A program made the translations under genes and the position numbers. 64,000 bases of DNA from CAVUCH01 sp963739995 (GTDB taxonomy: Bacteria > Acidobacteriota > Vicinamibacteria > Vicinamibacterales > JAENWD01). Shown one piece after another: positions 53,010 to 61,443 of this stretch (position 1 is its first letter; each line of letters begins with the position of its first letter). Under the pieces are notes generated by a model. That model ran no database searches, was not told the DNA's origin, and saw nothing but the letters and a program-made list of their open reading frames with translations. The stretch is from NCBI GenBank assembly GCA_963739995.1, contig CAVUCH010000022.1:124001-188000 (forward strand). Direction: 5' to 3'.

Positions 53010-53816
53010 TCACCGGGCGGGCGAACCGGTGACGACGGTCTGCACGGTCGCAAGCGTGTCGTGATGGGTGGCGAGGTGCGCGCGGAGTTCCATCCCGCGA
53101 TCGCCTGCCGGAGCCTTGGCGTCCTGCGCCCCGGCTTTCTCCTCTTCTTCGGCAAACTGCTTCCACGAGTCGTACCGCGTGATCACCAGGAACGTCCACG
53201 GCGCCCCCTGCACATGCGTGAGCGTGATGCTCCGCCCCGGCGTATCCATCGCGTTCTTGTCGAGAACCTGACGCAGCTGCCCGCGGTGTCCAGCGGCGGC
53301 CGCGTAGTCGCTGATCACGTAGACGCCTGGCGTGCCTCCCGCACTCTGTCCCGTCGCGCTCTGCAGGTTCAGGGCGCGGCGCAACTCCTCGAGCGGCGGG
53401 CCGGCCGCGTAGGTATCGCCGTGCCATGCGACCGATTGACTCATGGGGCTGTCGGCGGTCGCGGGCGGGCCGGGTGGCAGGCCGACGGTGGCGTTCGCAC
53501 CCATGTGCTCCACCGTCATGAAGTCCCATTCGTGGCCCTGCCGGTGACGGAACACGACCGCGAAGTCGCCCGCGTCCGCTCCGGGCGCGGGGGTCGCGGC
53601 AAGCAGTTTCTCCACATTGCCCATCTGGCCAGGCGCGGCTCTGAAGGCCGTCACCCGATAGATGTGTGGCGCGGCTTGTGCCGGCGCCTGCGGCGCACCG
53701 GCAGGCGTGGTTCCCGCTTGCGGTCCCGCAAGAGCGGGATGCACGGCCCCCGGTTGCAGGGCCGTCAACACGACTGCGAGCGCACGAAGAAGTCGACCCG
53801 ATTGGGCGATGTGCAT
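53010..53816 (-). CDS. Exported protein with two similar halves, function unknown
   Basis: A 268-residue protein with a signal peptide (LLRALAVVLTALQPGAVHPA). A Pro/Ala-rich linker is followed by two segments of similar pattern: HIYRVTAFRAAPGQMGNVEK with DFAVVFRHRQGHEWDFM, and GVYVISDYAAAAGHRGQLRQ with TFLVITRYDSWKQFAEEEEK. The alternation of strand, helix and strand in each half suggests a tandem ferredoxin-like (dimeric alpha/beta-barrel) fold, like the NIPSNAP protein next door. No catalytic motif is obvious. GGAGG precedes the ATG, and a TATAAT lies at the complement of 53870-53875. The fold is inferred from the pattern only. Confidence 0.72.
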   Translation of the reverse strand: MHIAQSGRLLRALAVVLTALQPGAVHPALAGPQAGTTPAGAPQAPAQAAPHIYRVTAFRAAPGQMGNVEKLLAATPAPGADAGDFAVVFRHRQGHEWDFMTVEHMGANATVGLPPGPPATADSPMSQSVAWHGDTYAAGPPLEELRRALNLQSATGQSAGGTPGVYVISDYAAAAGHRGQLRQVLDKNAMDTPGRSITLTHVQGAPWTFLVITRYDSWKQFAEEEEKAGAQDAKAPAGDRGMELRAHLATHHDTLATVQTVVTGSPAR

Positions 53817-54067
53817 CCAGGCCTCCAGGTAATGACGTTGACCGTTGAATCGTCGGATGGGTGGTGCGGATTATAGCGTTACATCAGATTCTGCACGGAC
53901 CTGCCGGATACAAAAAGGTTGGACGTCGCGCGGCAAGAACGGGCTCCCGGGATCCCGGGCACTGTTCCCGGCAGTGACGGAATGCGGGATGCAAGTAAAG
54001 GTTCCATGCAGAACCTCTCAGGCCTGACCCGGCCAGCGACACGCCGTCAACTCGGGATCGTCCACCC

Positions 54068-54274
54068 ATGACGATCATCCGCCCGTCAGGGGAGACGTTC
54101 GAGGCGGACCTGGTCGTGGGTGACGGCGGCTTCCTGTGGGTGACGCCAGTTCACGACCGACGCGGGGGGCGCTACACGGTGCGCGCGGTACTCGGCGTGG
54201 GCTGGCGCATCACCGCGGCGAACGCAGCCGAGCGAGCCGTGCTCGAACAGCACGGGATCGACTACACCGGGTAG
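54068..54274 (+). CDS. Hypothetical protein, 68 residues
   Basis: A small soluble reading frame: MTIIRPSGETFEADLVVGDG, then GGFLWVTPVHDRRGGRYTVR and a C-terminal helix (AANAAERAVLEQHGIDYTG). The beta-rich front and coding-like composition favour a real gene, but no family is recognised and there is no obvious Shine-Dalgarno. Confidence 0.55.
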   Translation: MTIIRPSGETFEADLVVGDGGFLWVTPVHDRRGGRYTVRAVLGVGWRITAANAAERAVLEQHGIDYTG

Positions 54275-54408
54275 AGAATGGCAATGCGGGGCAGACGCCG
54301 CCGCGTCGGCCGTTCTGAGGTGCTATCGGACGGCACGTAATAGTTCGGGTTCAACGGAGCCGGGCTGACGCGGACTGGCTTGATAGTCGTGCACTCGTTC
54401 CGCTGAAG

Positions 54409-54960
54409 ATGCCCTATCTTGATCTGGCAATACTCGACCGCACCGAGTGGCTCTGTCGTAAGTTCCAGGTGTTGACAGGGAGGACGAATGTGTGGCTCGG
54501 GCTCCAGCTCACGAATCTGAGCATCGTCATGTACTTCGTCTGGGCTGGTGCGTATTTCTGGAACAGCGACCTCGTGCCACGAATCGCGGGCGGGCTGTTC
54601 TGTGGCGCCTTGCTGTACGTTCTGACGCAGACAGTGCTGAAGGTTCCGATCGAGACGTACGAGAACAACGCGTATCACCGCGTCGCAAAAGGCCTCCGGA
54701 ATCCGAGACGGCTTCGCGACGCGCTCCTGCGCACGTCGTTTCTGACGCTTTCGATTCTGCTCCTTGGTCCCGTCGTCTTCGTGTCCAGCAACGTTCGCGC
54801 ACCGCTGGTCCTCCTGACTTACTCCCTGATCGTGTTGATCACGGTCGTGTTGTACGTGTTGGCGTGCGATCCCCTTCCGCCATGCACCGCGAAGCTGCGG
54901 GAGTGGCTTCGCGGCTTCGTTCCGTCACGAGTGGCCGCGTCAGACTCGACGAGTCACTGA
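54409..54960 (+). CDS. Hypothetical integral membrane protein
   Basis: A 183-residue protein with four hydrophobic segments: VWLGLQLTNLSIVMYFVWAG, IAGGLFCGALLYVLTQTVL, SFLTLSILLLGPVVFVSS and PLVLLTYSLIVLITVVLYVL. A positively charged loop (RVAKGLRNPRRLRDALLR) lies between the second and third, probably cytoplasmic. The tail is polar. No family was recognised. Codon use is somewhat less GC-biased than in neighbouring genes. It stands alone. Confidence 0.7.
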   Translation: MPYLDLAILDRTEWLCRKFQVLTGRTNVWLGLQLTNLSIVMYFVWAGAYFWNSDLVPRIAGGLFCGALLYVLTQTVLKVPIETYENNAYHRVAKGLRNPRRLRDALLRTSFLTLSILLLGPVVFVSSNVRAPLVLLTYSLIVLITVVLYVLACDPLPPCTAKLREWLRGFVPSRVAASDSTSH

Positions 54961-55182
54961 AGGGGCGCCAAGGCGCGAACCGGCCCAAGCTGGGGGTCAC
55001 TTTCCGCTGAAGCGACGAGTGTGAGTAGCGTGCTTTAGCCGCTTCGGCGCGTTCGGTCCCGCCCATTCAAGGTCGAACGCTGCCACCGGCTACCTGATCA
55101 GTTATGTGCCTGACGCCGTGGGCCTTCCGTTTGCTTGGGGGTCCGCGCAGGAGGCCAGCGCACCCGTTGGCGCCACACAACT

Positions 55183-55920
55183 ATGACTGCGAATACACGG
55201 CTTGCGACGGTCACGACCTTCTTCCTGGCCCTCTTCGGCCTCCCTCTGCCGCTGCGCGCGGACCCGATCACGCTGACCGGCGGGACGGTTCAGGTTGGCG
55301 TCGGCATCCACAGTGCGCGGATCACGTTGGTCGGTGACGGGTTCCTCGTTCGGACCGCAACCGAAGATTTCGCCGCCCCGATCGCTCAGGGACCGTTTCT
55401 GGAGGGCACTTCGATCAACCTCGGTGGTCTGTGGCATCCCACCGATATGCACGGCGGCGAGGGCACGTTCAACGGCGTGCACTATCCCGAGCTGTTCTTC
55501 GGAATCAGTACGAGCGGCGGGACGTTCGTCACGCCCACGGTGACGCTCACGGGCGAGGGTCCCCACACGGTGACCGCTCCCTTCACATTCAGCGGCTTCG
55601 TCACCGCATATGCGACGTCGAACGCCGGTTCTGAGGACATGCCGGTATTCACGACGACGCTGATTGGAAGCGGCACGGCGAGAGCAGCATTCTTCGGATT
55701 GCCGTCGCAGTTCGGGATCCCCGCGCTGCAGAGTCCGATCGAACTTCCCGGCGCCGACTACCAGCTGGAATACGTTTTTTCCTCCTCGCCGGTACCCGAG
55801 CCGGGAACGTTGGTGCTTGTCGGCGCGGGTGTCCTGGGAATCGCGGCAGCACGACACCGCTCCCGGTCGAACACTCGCGCCTCCGCCGAGCCCAGGGCGG
55901 CTCCGCCGTTCCCGATGTAG
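55183..55920 (+). CDS. PEP-CTERM sorting-domain protein
   Basis: A 245-residue exported protein. The start at 55183 gives a signal peptide (LATVTTFFLALFGLPLPLRA); an in-frame upstream start at 55135 would add 16 basic residues. The mature part is beta-rich, with repeated Thr/Gly strands (TVQVGVGIHSARITLVGDG, then TPTVTLTGEGPHTVTAPFTF), as in matrix or surface proteins. The sorting tail is SSPVPEPGTLVLVGAGVLGI followed by RHRSR, then an atypical 18-residue extension. It is the second PEP-CTERM protein in the window, and both lack a local exosortase gene. Confidence 0.87.
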   Translation: MTANTRLATVTTFFLALFGLPLPLRADPITLTGGTVQVGVGIHSARITLVGDGFLVRTATEDFAAPIAQGPFLEGTSINLGGLWHPTDMHGGEGTFNGVHYPELFFGISTSGGTFVTPTVTLTGEGPHTVTAPFTFSGFVTAYATSNAGSEDMPVFTTTLIGSGTARAAFFGLPSQFGIPALQSPIELPGADYQLEYVFSSSPVPEPGTLVLVGAGVLGIAAARHRSRSNTRASAEPRAAPPFPM

Positions 55921-56104
55921 TCATTCCGCAGCGACTGGCGGGCCGAACCAAGCGACGCGACACGTACTGCTGCGCTGTTGTAATGCGCCGAAAAGGTCAG
56001 GCACGGCAGGAACGCCGCGCAGTTGCCGGCATGCCCGGTCGCTGCGCACGTTCCCCGGCGGCAGGTCCCGTCCGTCCCTCTCGCCGATGAACGATGGCGC
56101 CCGC

Positions 56105-56560
56105 ATGAACAGCCCCGTGTGCGAAATGGAGCATTCCCTCGAAGCCGATGTCAGTCCGTCCTTCGCATGGAACTGGCGGACGGATGTGAAAAACTGGCAT
56201 GATCCGCCTGCTCAGTTCCAGCTCGATGGCCCATTCGCGAACGGCTCCTCGGGCACAACCCTGCTTCCTCGGCAGGAACCCCTCCGCTGGCACATTCGTG
56301 AGGTTCGGCCCGGCAGGTCGTTCATCATCGAGATGCCGCTCGACGGCGCCGTCGTGTCGTTTGAGTGGCGGTTTGACGCCGTGTCGGACTGCCGAACACG
56401 GATCACTCAACGCATTGTCCTGTCGGGCGAGAATGCCGCCGCATACGCGACTCAAGTTCGAGCTGGTTTCGGATCGACCCTCGCCGACGGCATGAAGAGG
56501 ATCGTCGAGGCAATGGCGAGCGCCGAACGGTCAGCCGGGGGGGAAGCGGCACATCAATGA
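56105..56560 (+). CDS. Hypothetical protein, possibly SRPBCC (polyketide cyclase/START) fold
   Basis: A 151-residue soluble protein. Alternative in-frame ATGs are at 56087 and 56105; neither has a clear ribosome site, and the frame continues upstream through shadow sequence. The pattern MEHSLEADVSPSFAWNWRTD, then EPLRWHIREVRPGRSFIIEM, GAVVSFEWRFDAVSDCRTRI and a long C-terminal helix (AGFGSTLADGMKRIVEAMA) is that of SRPBCC ligand-binding proteins. The ligand is unknown. The fold assignment rests on pattern only. Confidence 0.7.
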   Translation: MNSPVCEMEHSLEADVSPSFAWNWRTDVKNWHDPPAQFQLDGPFANGSSGTTLLPRQEPLRWHIREVRPGRSFIIEMPLDGAVVSFEWRFDAVSDCRTRITQRIVLSGENAAAYATQVRAGFGSTLADGMKRIVEAMASAERSAGGEAAHQ

Positions 56561-56649
56561 AGAGAACCGCAGGTCCGGGATCGGTCACTGGCAAACACTG
56601 ATACTGCGCGGCACACCAACAGTTCGAGGCCCGCCCCGACGGGCAAGCG

Positions 56650-56880
56650 TCACCCTATCAACGGCCGTCGCCGCTCAAACCCCACGTACACCGATGCGAC
56701 GGGCGATCGGCGATCCGTAATGCTCCACCGCAACCCGCAACGCGCGCACAGGAGCCAGACCGCACCGCCGACTACGGATAGCCGCTGAATGATTGACGCA
56801 CCGCAGGAAGGGCATTGCGCCGTGTCCTGGTCTGTCTCTCGCGTCCCCTCTGAAGTCATTGTGTCCTCACGGCGCTTCAC
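56650..56880 (-). CDS. Small zinc-ribbon-like protein
   Basis: A 76-residue reading frame. The centre has two Cys pairs, AQCPSCGASIIQRLSVVGG and LLCARCGLRWSITDRR, spaced as in a zinc ribbon. The start could be the ATG at 56880 or one seven codons later. Regions before and after the ribbon are polar. Similar tiny zinc-ribbon proteins are common and mostly uncharacterised. Reality is supported by the paired cysteines. Confidence 0.55.
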   Translation of the reverse strand: MKRREDTMTSEGTRETDQDTAQCPSCGASIIQRLSVVGGAVWLLCARCGLRWSITDRRSPVASVYVGFERRRPLIG

Positions 56881-57453
56881 TCACTCACAAGTCAGTGGCA
56901 GACGGCGATCCCTCGCTGGCCACGACCTCCATTTCGCATGGTGCGACGCTCACCCCAACGCCTGGGCCGCTGCCACATACGACGACCCTTTCATCCAAGA
57001 CTCGGTGGACCATCCGCAAGCGGGACGCGGGCGTGGTCTTCGCATTTACGATGGCGCTTCATCCGCGGTCTCCCTCTGATCCGAACGGGTCTGGTGGCAA
57101 CCACCATTCTTCTCAGAGCGCTCCGGATGAGCAACGTGTTCAGTAGGGCGCTCTTGCGTTTGACGATAATCGTTCTGATGGGCTTAACTGCTCACCTCGT
57201 CAGTCAGTAAGGTGTTGATTGCTGTAACCAAAGCAAATACATTCTCCCACTCACTGCTGCGAACCGGGCCGGCCACGCTGGACGCATCGACCTGCGTAGC
57301 CTGCCGGGGCTCGCTCGGAGCCGCTCTTCGGCATGCGCCGAATCGGCGTCCATCGATCGCTCACGGATCGACGGAAAACGCGCAAGCGGCACCGCGGCGC
57401 GTCACGTCACGTTGCTGCGTGTCGCACCTTGCGCATTGTTTGAGGGAGCGTTT
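56881..57453. other. 573-base region with little coding evidence
   Basis: Open frames here are short and of unlikely composition. The only candidate is a 27-residue frame at 57127-57210, MSNVFSRALLRLTIIVLMGL and so on, which looks like an isolated signal peptide and may be the remnant of a lost secreted protein. A GAGGGAG ribosome site for the next gene is at 57442-57448. Confidence 0.45.
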
Positions 57454-58449
57454 ATGAATCCCATACGAACACTGCTGCTGCTAGCCGCGACCCTGATTCT
57501 GCTCTACGTTCCGTCCCTCGCGAGCGCCCAACCACAATGCGACGCGCTCGCCACCCTCCTAGTCACGGGGCTGGAAGGTGCAGTGGGCAGCACCATCGGT
57601 CCCGGCGGAGCGCTGTACGTCACCGAAGGCGTAGCCGGCAGGATCTCGCGCATCGACCCGGAGAGCGGGGAAGTCACTACGTTCGCCACCGGACTGCCGC
57701 AGAGGGTCGTCGGTAACGGTGGGGCCATGGATATTGCGTTCATCGGCCACACCGCGTACGTCCTGGTTACCCTCGTCGGCCCAGACGTTGGCGGCAACGA
57801 TGTGGTCGGCATCTACCGAGTGGATGGCCCAGACAGTTTCACCGTCATTGCCGACATCGGCGCGTTCGCATTAGCCAATCCGCCCAATAATGAATTCTTC
57901 GTCCCCACGGGAGTTCAGTACGCGCTAGAGACCTACCGGGGCGGCTTCCTCGTAACCGATGGGCACCATGACCGCGTGCTGCACGTCACACGCGACGGCG
58001 AGGTCGGCGTTTTCATGGCCTTCGACAACAACAACGTGCCGACTGGGCTGGCGGTGCGGGGCAATACCGTGTACATGGCCGAGGCCGGCCCGGTGCCGCA
58101 CCTGCCCGAGGACGGCAGGGTTGTGTCGTTCGGACCGAAGTCGTCCGCCGTGACGGAGGTTGCATCCGGCGCGAGCCTCTTGGTCGATGTGGAGTTCGGC
58201 CTCGGGCGCACTCTTTATGCTCTCTCGCAGGGCGACTTCAGCGGCGGCCCGGCCGGCGCTCCCGCGCTACCGAACACCGGTGCCCTCGTACAGGTCAGAG
58301 GCAACGGGACGTTCACGGTCTTGCTGGAAGGTCTGGACCGGCCGACGTCGCTCGAACTCATCGGGAACACGGCGTACATCGTCACCCTCACCGGGGAGAT
58401 CTGGAAGATCGACGGCGTCTCGTGTCCGCCCTACGGCGTCTCGCATTGA
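57454..58449 (+). CDS. ScyD/ScyE family secreted beta-propeller protein
   Basis: A 331-residue exported protein. The ATG at 57454 follows GAGGGAG by five bases and starts a signal peptide (MNPIRTLLLLAATLILLYVP, cleaved near SLASA). The rest is an NHL/SMP-30-like propeller of the ScyD/ScyE type: GLEGAVGSTIGPGGALYVTE, RISRIDPESGEVTTFATGL, GGFLVTDGHHDRVLHVTRDG and PTSLELIGNTAYIVTLTGEI. ScyD and ScyE were named from scytonemin clusters of cyanobacteria, but the family is broad and the role here is unknown. Two Cys (residue 30 region and near the C-terminus) could form a disulfide. Confidence 0.88.
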   Translation: MNPIRTLLLLAATLILLYVPSLASAQPQCDALATLLVTGLEGAVGSTIGPGGALYVTEGVAGRISRIDPESGEVTTFATGLPQRVVGNGGAMDIAFIGHTAYVLVTLVGPDVGGNDVVGIYRVDGPDSFTVIADIGAFALANPPNNEFFVPTGVQYALETYRGGFLVTDGHHDRVLHVTRDGEVGVFMAFDNNNVPTGLAVRGNTVYMAEAGPVPHLPEDGRVVSFGPKSSAVTEVASGASLLVDVEFGLGRTLYALSQGDFSGGPAGAPALPNTGALVQVRGNGTFTVLLEGLDRPTSLELIGNTAYIVTLTGEIWKIDGVSCPPYGVSH

Positions 58450-58653
58450 GCGGCCCATACCAGCTGATTACATGCGGCGTTGCACTGTGCTTGCGAAGTA
58501 GACTCCCTCGACGCGGGTAAGCGAGTAATCTGCTGGGCGTTTTGACTCGTGCGTCTGCGAGGCGAACGTCCCCATACCAGTACCTGACAGGGCTCTACTT
58601 CGCGGGCAACCAAGGTTCAGCGATATCCGCCGGGAGACCGATTCTCGCGACGG

Positions 58654-59331
58654 TCAGTCGCTCGACGTCGATCGCGCCGGAGGCACCGCGCGCACGATGA
58701 ACCGCTGCGGGGCGGAGCCGACGTGGTAGAACGGGTAGCAGCCGACGAGTGTCACCGCCGGACCAGGCGTCGGATCGATCACGCTGACGTCGTCCGGGGT
58801 GGTGATGCGGATCCATTCCACCGAATATTGCTCGGATGCGAGGGGCGTTTCCAGCACAAGGGAGTCACCTTCTCTGATGCCCTTGAGCACGCGGAAGAAT
58901 CCGTCGCGGTGGGCCGCGATGCCGACGTTGCCCACCGTCCCGGGCAGGGCCGTACCCTCGATTCGGCCGGCCGCGAGGTCGAGTACCGCGTCGGTCGTGC
59001 CGTCGTGGACCGGCACCTCGAGGTTGAGCCGCGGGATGCGCAGGATCGCGAGCGTGGGCGGTGTTTCCTGCTGCAGGGCGGCCCGGTAGGCCTTCACCCG
59101 GCCCGGCGACCAGAGCACCATGTCGACCTTTCCGCTCCAGGTGAGCTCGCGCGGCGGCGAAGACGGCCGCGCAGGTGCGCGAGCGGGGGTCTGTGCGGGC
59201 ACGGCCGTGTCCGCAGCTGCCCCGTTGCCTGGCCGTGGTGTGTCAGCGCCGCGGCCGCATGAGAGCAGCGTCACCGCGAGGACGAGCGCACCGAGGAACC
59301 GGCGGCGAGACGACGATCCACTCTCGAACAT
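58654..59331 (-). CDS. Class D sortase, probable lipoprotein
   Basis: A 225-residue cysteine transpeptidase. The N-terminus has an Arg-rich start (SSRRRFLGALVLAVTLLSC) with a lipobox-like LLSC at 22-25, so it is probably membrane-anchored. A Pro/Ala linker leads to the sortase domain from about residue 90, with PTLAILRIPRLNLEVPVHDG. Catalytic residues are His141 in GNVGIAAHRDGFF, Cys198 in AVTLVGCYPFYHV and Arg210 in PQRFIVRA. Sortases attach proteins to the cell wall in Gram-positive bacteria; in Gram-negatives they are less common and little studied. No LPXTG-type substrate gene is next to it. It is convergent with the ScyD/ScyE gene. Confidence 0.9.
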   Translation of the reverse strand: MFESGSSSRRRFLGALVLAVTLLSCGRGADTPRPGNGAAADTAVPAQTPARAPARPSSPPRELTWSGKVDMVLWSPGRVKAYRAALQQETPPTLAILRIPRLNLEVPVHDGTTDAVLDLAAGRIEGTALPGTVGNVGIAAHRDGFFRVLKGIREGDSLVLETPLASEQYSVEWIRITTPDDVSVIDPTPGPAVTLVGCYPFYHVGSAPQRFIVRAVPPARSTSSD

Positions 59332-59485
59332 CTCTTGCTCCGTTTGCTGCTGGAGATCCTATCGCAACACGTAAGAGGAGTCCTCTTCGATTTCCCTGCG
59401 TCACGAATCAAGTCGCGCACCGATTCGATTCGCCGCGATGCTCGGACAGCACACGCACACGGGGAAAATTGCCGAACAAATCGTT

Positions 59486-59540
59486 GGCCGGGGGTGGGAA
59501 TCGAGCCCACACGGCCTTGCGGCCCCGGGATTTTGAGTTT
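59486..59540 (-). pseudogene. 3' part of a tRNA-Leu gene (anticodon CAA side)
   Basis: Read on the minus strand, the sequence from the anticodon (CTCAAAATC, CAA at the complement of 59533-59535) through a long variable arm (GGGGCCGCAAGGCCG), the T arm (GTGTGGGCTCGATTCCCAC) and the acceptor strand (CCCCCGGCC) matches the 3' half of a tRNA-Leu. The D arm and 5' acceptor strand are missing; what precedes the anticodon is unrelated. No intact copy is in the window. tRNA 3' ends are common integration sites, so this is probably a displaced attachment-site copy. Confidence 0.7.
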
Positions 59541-59544
59541 GGGT

Positions 59545-59582
59545 GCCACGATCCGACGCCGTTGGTGGGATCGGATCGTGGC
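59545..59582. repeat. 12-base inverted repeat beside the tRNA remnant
   Basis: GCCACGATCCGA (59545-59556) and TCGGATCGTGGC (59571-59582) are exact complements separated by 14 bases. They start within ten bases of where the tRNA homology ends and could be recombinase arm sites or a small stem-loop. Confidence 0.6.
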
Positions 59583-59836
59583 GATTTCAGGGGCACGTGC
59601 TTCGGACGGCGTACGGCGATGAGGGGCGCCGACCGGTGTCATTCTGTCAAGATCGTGTCACGATCCGGCGGTTGGCCGCCAGCCATTGTCCTGCGGGGCC
59701 CCGGCTAGTGTCAGGGCACACGAGCCGGAAGGACGCTCATGTATTTTGTGATCGTTCTGCATCGCACCGCGTTGTGCGCCACGCCGGCCGAGCGGGCGCT
59801 GCTCTAGGGGCAGGGTTCGGGAGCAGGAGGGTTCAG

Positions 59837-60211
59837 TTGATCTGCAGCCCAACCGAGGACACAGGTGAACGAGATGACCTATCACAGCGACCCCAGGTGG
59901 CTTCGTTCTGCGATCAAACGGTCAAGACGATCCAGGCCGTGGCCGAGTGTCGAAGAGCACTCAAGGCAGTGAACTTGATAGAGCAGGATCACAGGGCCGT
60001 TCCCGGCAGTCCCTATTATCGGGAGCACTGGATTGGAGCGATGATCAACGCCCAAGAGCGACTCTCGAATGCACTTTCGGAGCTCGATCGCAGCTGTCTG
60101 CCTGTCCTGCTGTCCGCAGCCGGGAAGGTCAGCAGAGACCTTCAAGAGTCACTGGCTTACGCGTGGACGGGCATTGTTCCGGCGGGGCGGGGAGGAGGCG
60201 GGGATCGATGA
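59837..60211 (+). CDS. Hypothetical protein coupled to the next gene
   Basis: A 124-residue reading frame. The start is uncertain: a TTG at 59837 has AGGAGG six bases before it and is preferred over the far-upstream ATG at 59543. The middle reads VKTIQAVAECRRALKAVNLI, then YYREHWIGAMINAQERLSNA and LSELDRSCLPVLLSAAGKVS, so it is mainly helical with scattered cysteines. Its stop overlaps the ATG of the next gene (ATGA), a sign of translational coupling. No family is recognised. Confidence 0.55.
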   Translation: MICSPTEDTGERDDLSQRPQVASFCDQTVKTIQAVAECRRALKAVNLIEQDHRAVPGSPYYREHWIGAMINAQERLSNALSELDRSCLPVLLSAAGKVSRDLQESLAYAWTGIVPAGRGGGGDR

Positions 60212-60473
60212 CCAACGCGGACTGGTGGGCGCGCGTCGTGGCGGCAAGCACGCGCCACGATGACCTGCTTCCGCAGCGCGTGTGGACACTCAGCAAGGGT
60301 GAGCATGAGGCCGCGATCGACTTGCGGGCGGTGCCGGGCCTCGCGCCGAGATCGTATTGACAGTGGACAGCGAGCTGCGGCGCACGGGGCTCTATCGCGC
60401 GCATGAACAGGCGGAGCTGTCCAGCGCAATCGCAGACACGCGGGCGATGTTCGCGGGCAAGGGGTGGCCGTGA
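60208..60473 (+). pseudogene. Small hypothetical protein with a one-base loss
   Basis: About 88 residues once repaired. The first frame reads MTNADWWARVVAASTRHDDL and LLPQRVWTLSKGEHEAAIDL to a stop at 60360. Shifting frame at about 60343 continues AEIVLTVDSELRRTGLYRAH, then EQAELSSAIADTRAMFAGKG to the stop at 60473. The length is 3n+2, so one missing base in CTCGCGCC explains it. The reconstructed protein has an even coding character. It is coupled to the gene before it by overlapping codons. No function is recognised. Confidence 0.5.
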
Positions 60474-60584
60474 CGGGGCGGACCGTGAGGACAAGGCGAC
60501 CGCCAGCTACAATGTGGGCGCCATCAACCGTGGTAGCTAAATCATCCCACGCTCCGGCGGTCCTGACGGCAGGTTGGAGAGACC

Positions 60585-61443
60585 GTGACCCGAAGCCGAA
60601 TGCGGGTTATTGCTGCGGGTGTGATCGTGACGGTCACGACTCTCGGCTTCGTGGTCCGGAATCAAGTGAAGGTGTACAGGGGTCGGCAGGCCAGGGCCGC
60701 GTCGATGCAGCAGCGACAGGCCCTGTTCGACATGCTGCAGCCGGTCGCGCTCACCAATTGCGTGCTGGAGAGGTTTGGCGAGACGCACGATGGTGGTTAT
60801 CTGATGTGCAGCAACCTGCTCCAGGGAGTCCAGGCGGGGTACTCGGTACGGGATCGCAGGGTACGACAAGTGGGGCTGCGATATCTCGACGAAATTTGAC
60901 CTGACCGTCCACCAATATGATTGCTTCAACACAAGCCAGCCGGCATGTCCCGACGGCACGACTGTTTTTCATGAAGAATGCGTCGGTGATACGAGCGAAA
61001 CCGTAGACGGGCGTGTCTTCGACAGGATCGCGAACCAGTTTGCGAAGAATGGCGACAGCGCGAAGCGGATCGTGCTGAAGATCGATATCGAGGGTGCGGA
61101 ATGGGACTCGCTTTCATCCGCTCCTGACGAGGTCCTGCAGCAGATCGATCAGATGGCCGTGGAGTTTCACTGGCAACAGGGTGAGAAGGCGGCTTGGATC
61201 GGCGAGGAGAAATACCTCCACGTCGTGCAGCGGCTGAAGCAGTTCTTTGAAATCGGGCATATTCACTTCAACAACGCGAGCTGCATCGAAGGCCTCACAC
61301 CATTCCCGACCTGGGCCTATGAGGTGCTCTTCGTGAGCAAACGGTTGGCGCTCGTCGATTCGTCGCGAAAGGCAGGCGGGCTGCACCCCCTCGATGCACC
61401 AAACAACCCCTCACGTGCGGACTGCCAGCCAAGAACTCCTTAG
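60585..61443 (+). pseudogene. Membrane-anchored Methyltransf_22-like protein with a one-base frameshift
   Basis: About 285 residues after repair. The GTG at 60585 has a GGAGAG site. Residues 6-26 are a membrane anchor (RVIAAGVIVTVTTLGFVVRN). The first frame reaches RFGETHDGGYLMCSNLLQGV and stops at 60899; removing one G near 60846 joins AGYSYGIAGYDKWGCDIST and the rest. Then come VHQYDCFN, the acidic SAM-binding type motif IVLKIDIEGAEWDSL, and MAVEFHWQ, as in Methyltransf_22 (METTL24-like) and FkbM-type methyltransferases. The last 40 residues are polar and Pro-rich. Substrate is unknown. It looks functional apart from the break. Confidence 0.72.

Larger units (their letters stand above)
59332..59836. 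other. 505-base region holding a tRNA remnant
   Basis: No protein gene is supported. The region holds a tRNA-Leu 3' fragment and an adjacent inverted repeat, both listed separately. A 22-residue frame at 59739-59807 (MYFVIVLHRTALCATPAERA) has a GGAAGGA-type site but is too short to support. Confidence 0.5.

Noticed and set aside
57127..57210. A 27-residue hydrophobic frame that could be a tiny membrane protein
   Set aside because: It may equally be an orphaned signal peptide; mentioned only within the region note.
59739..59807. A 22-residue frame with a ribosome-like site
   Set aside because: Too short and without conservation evidence.
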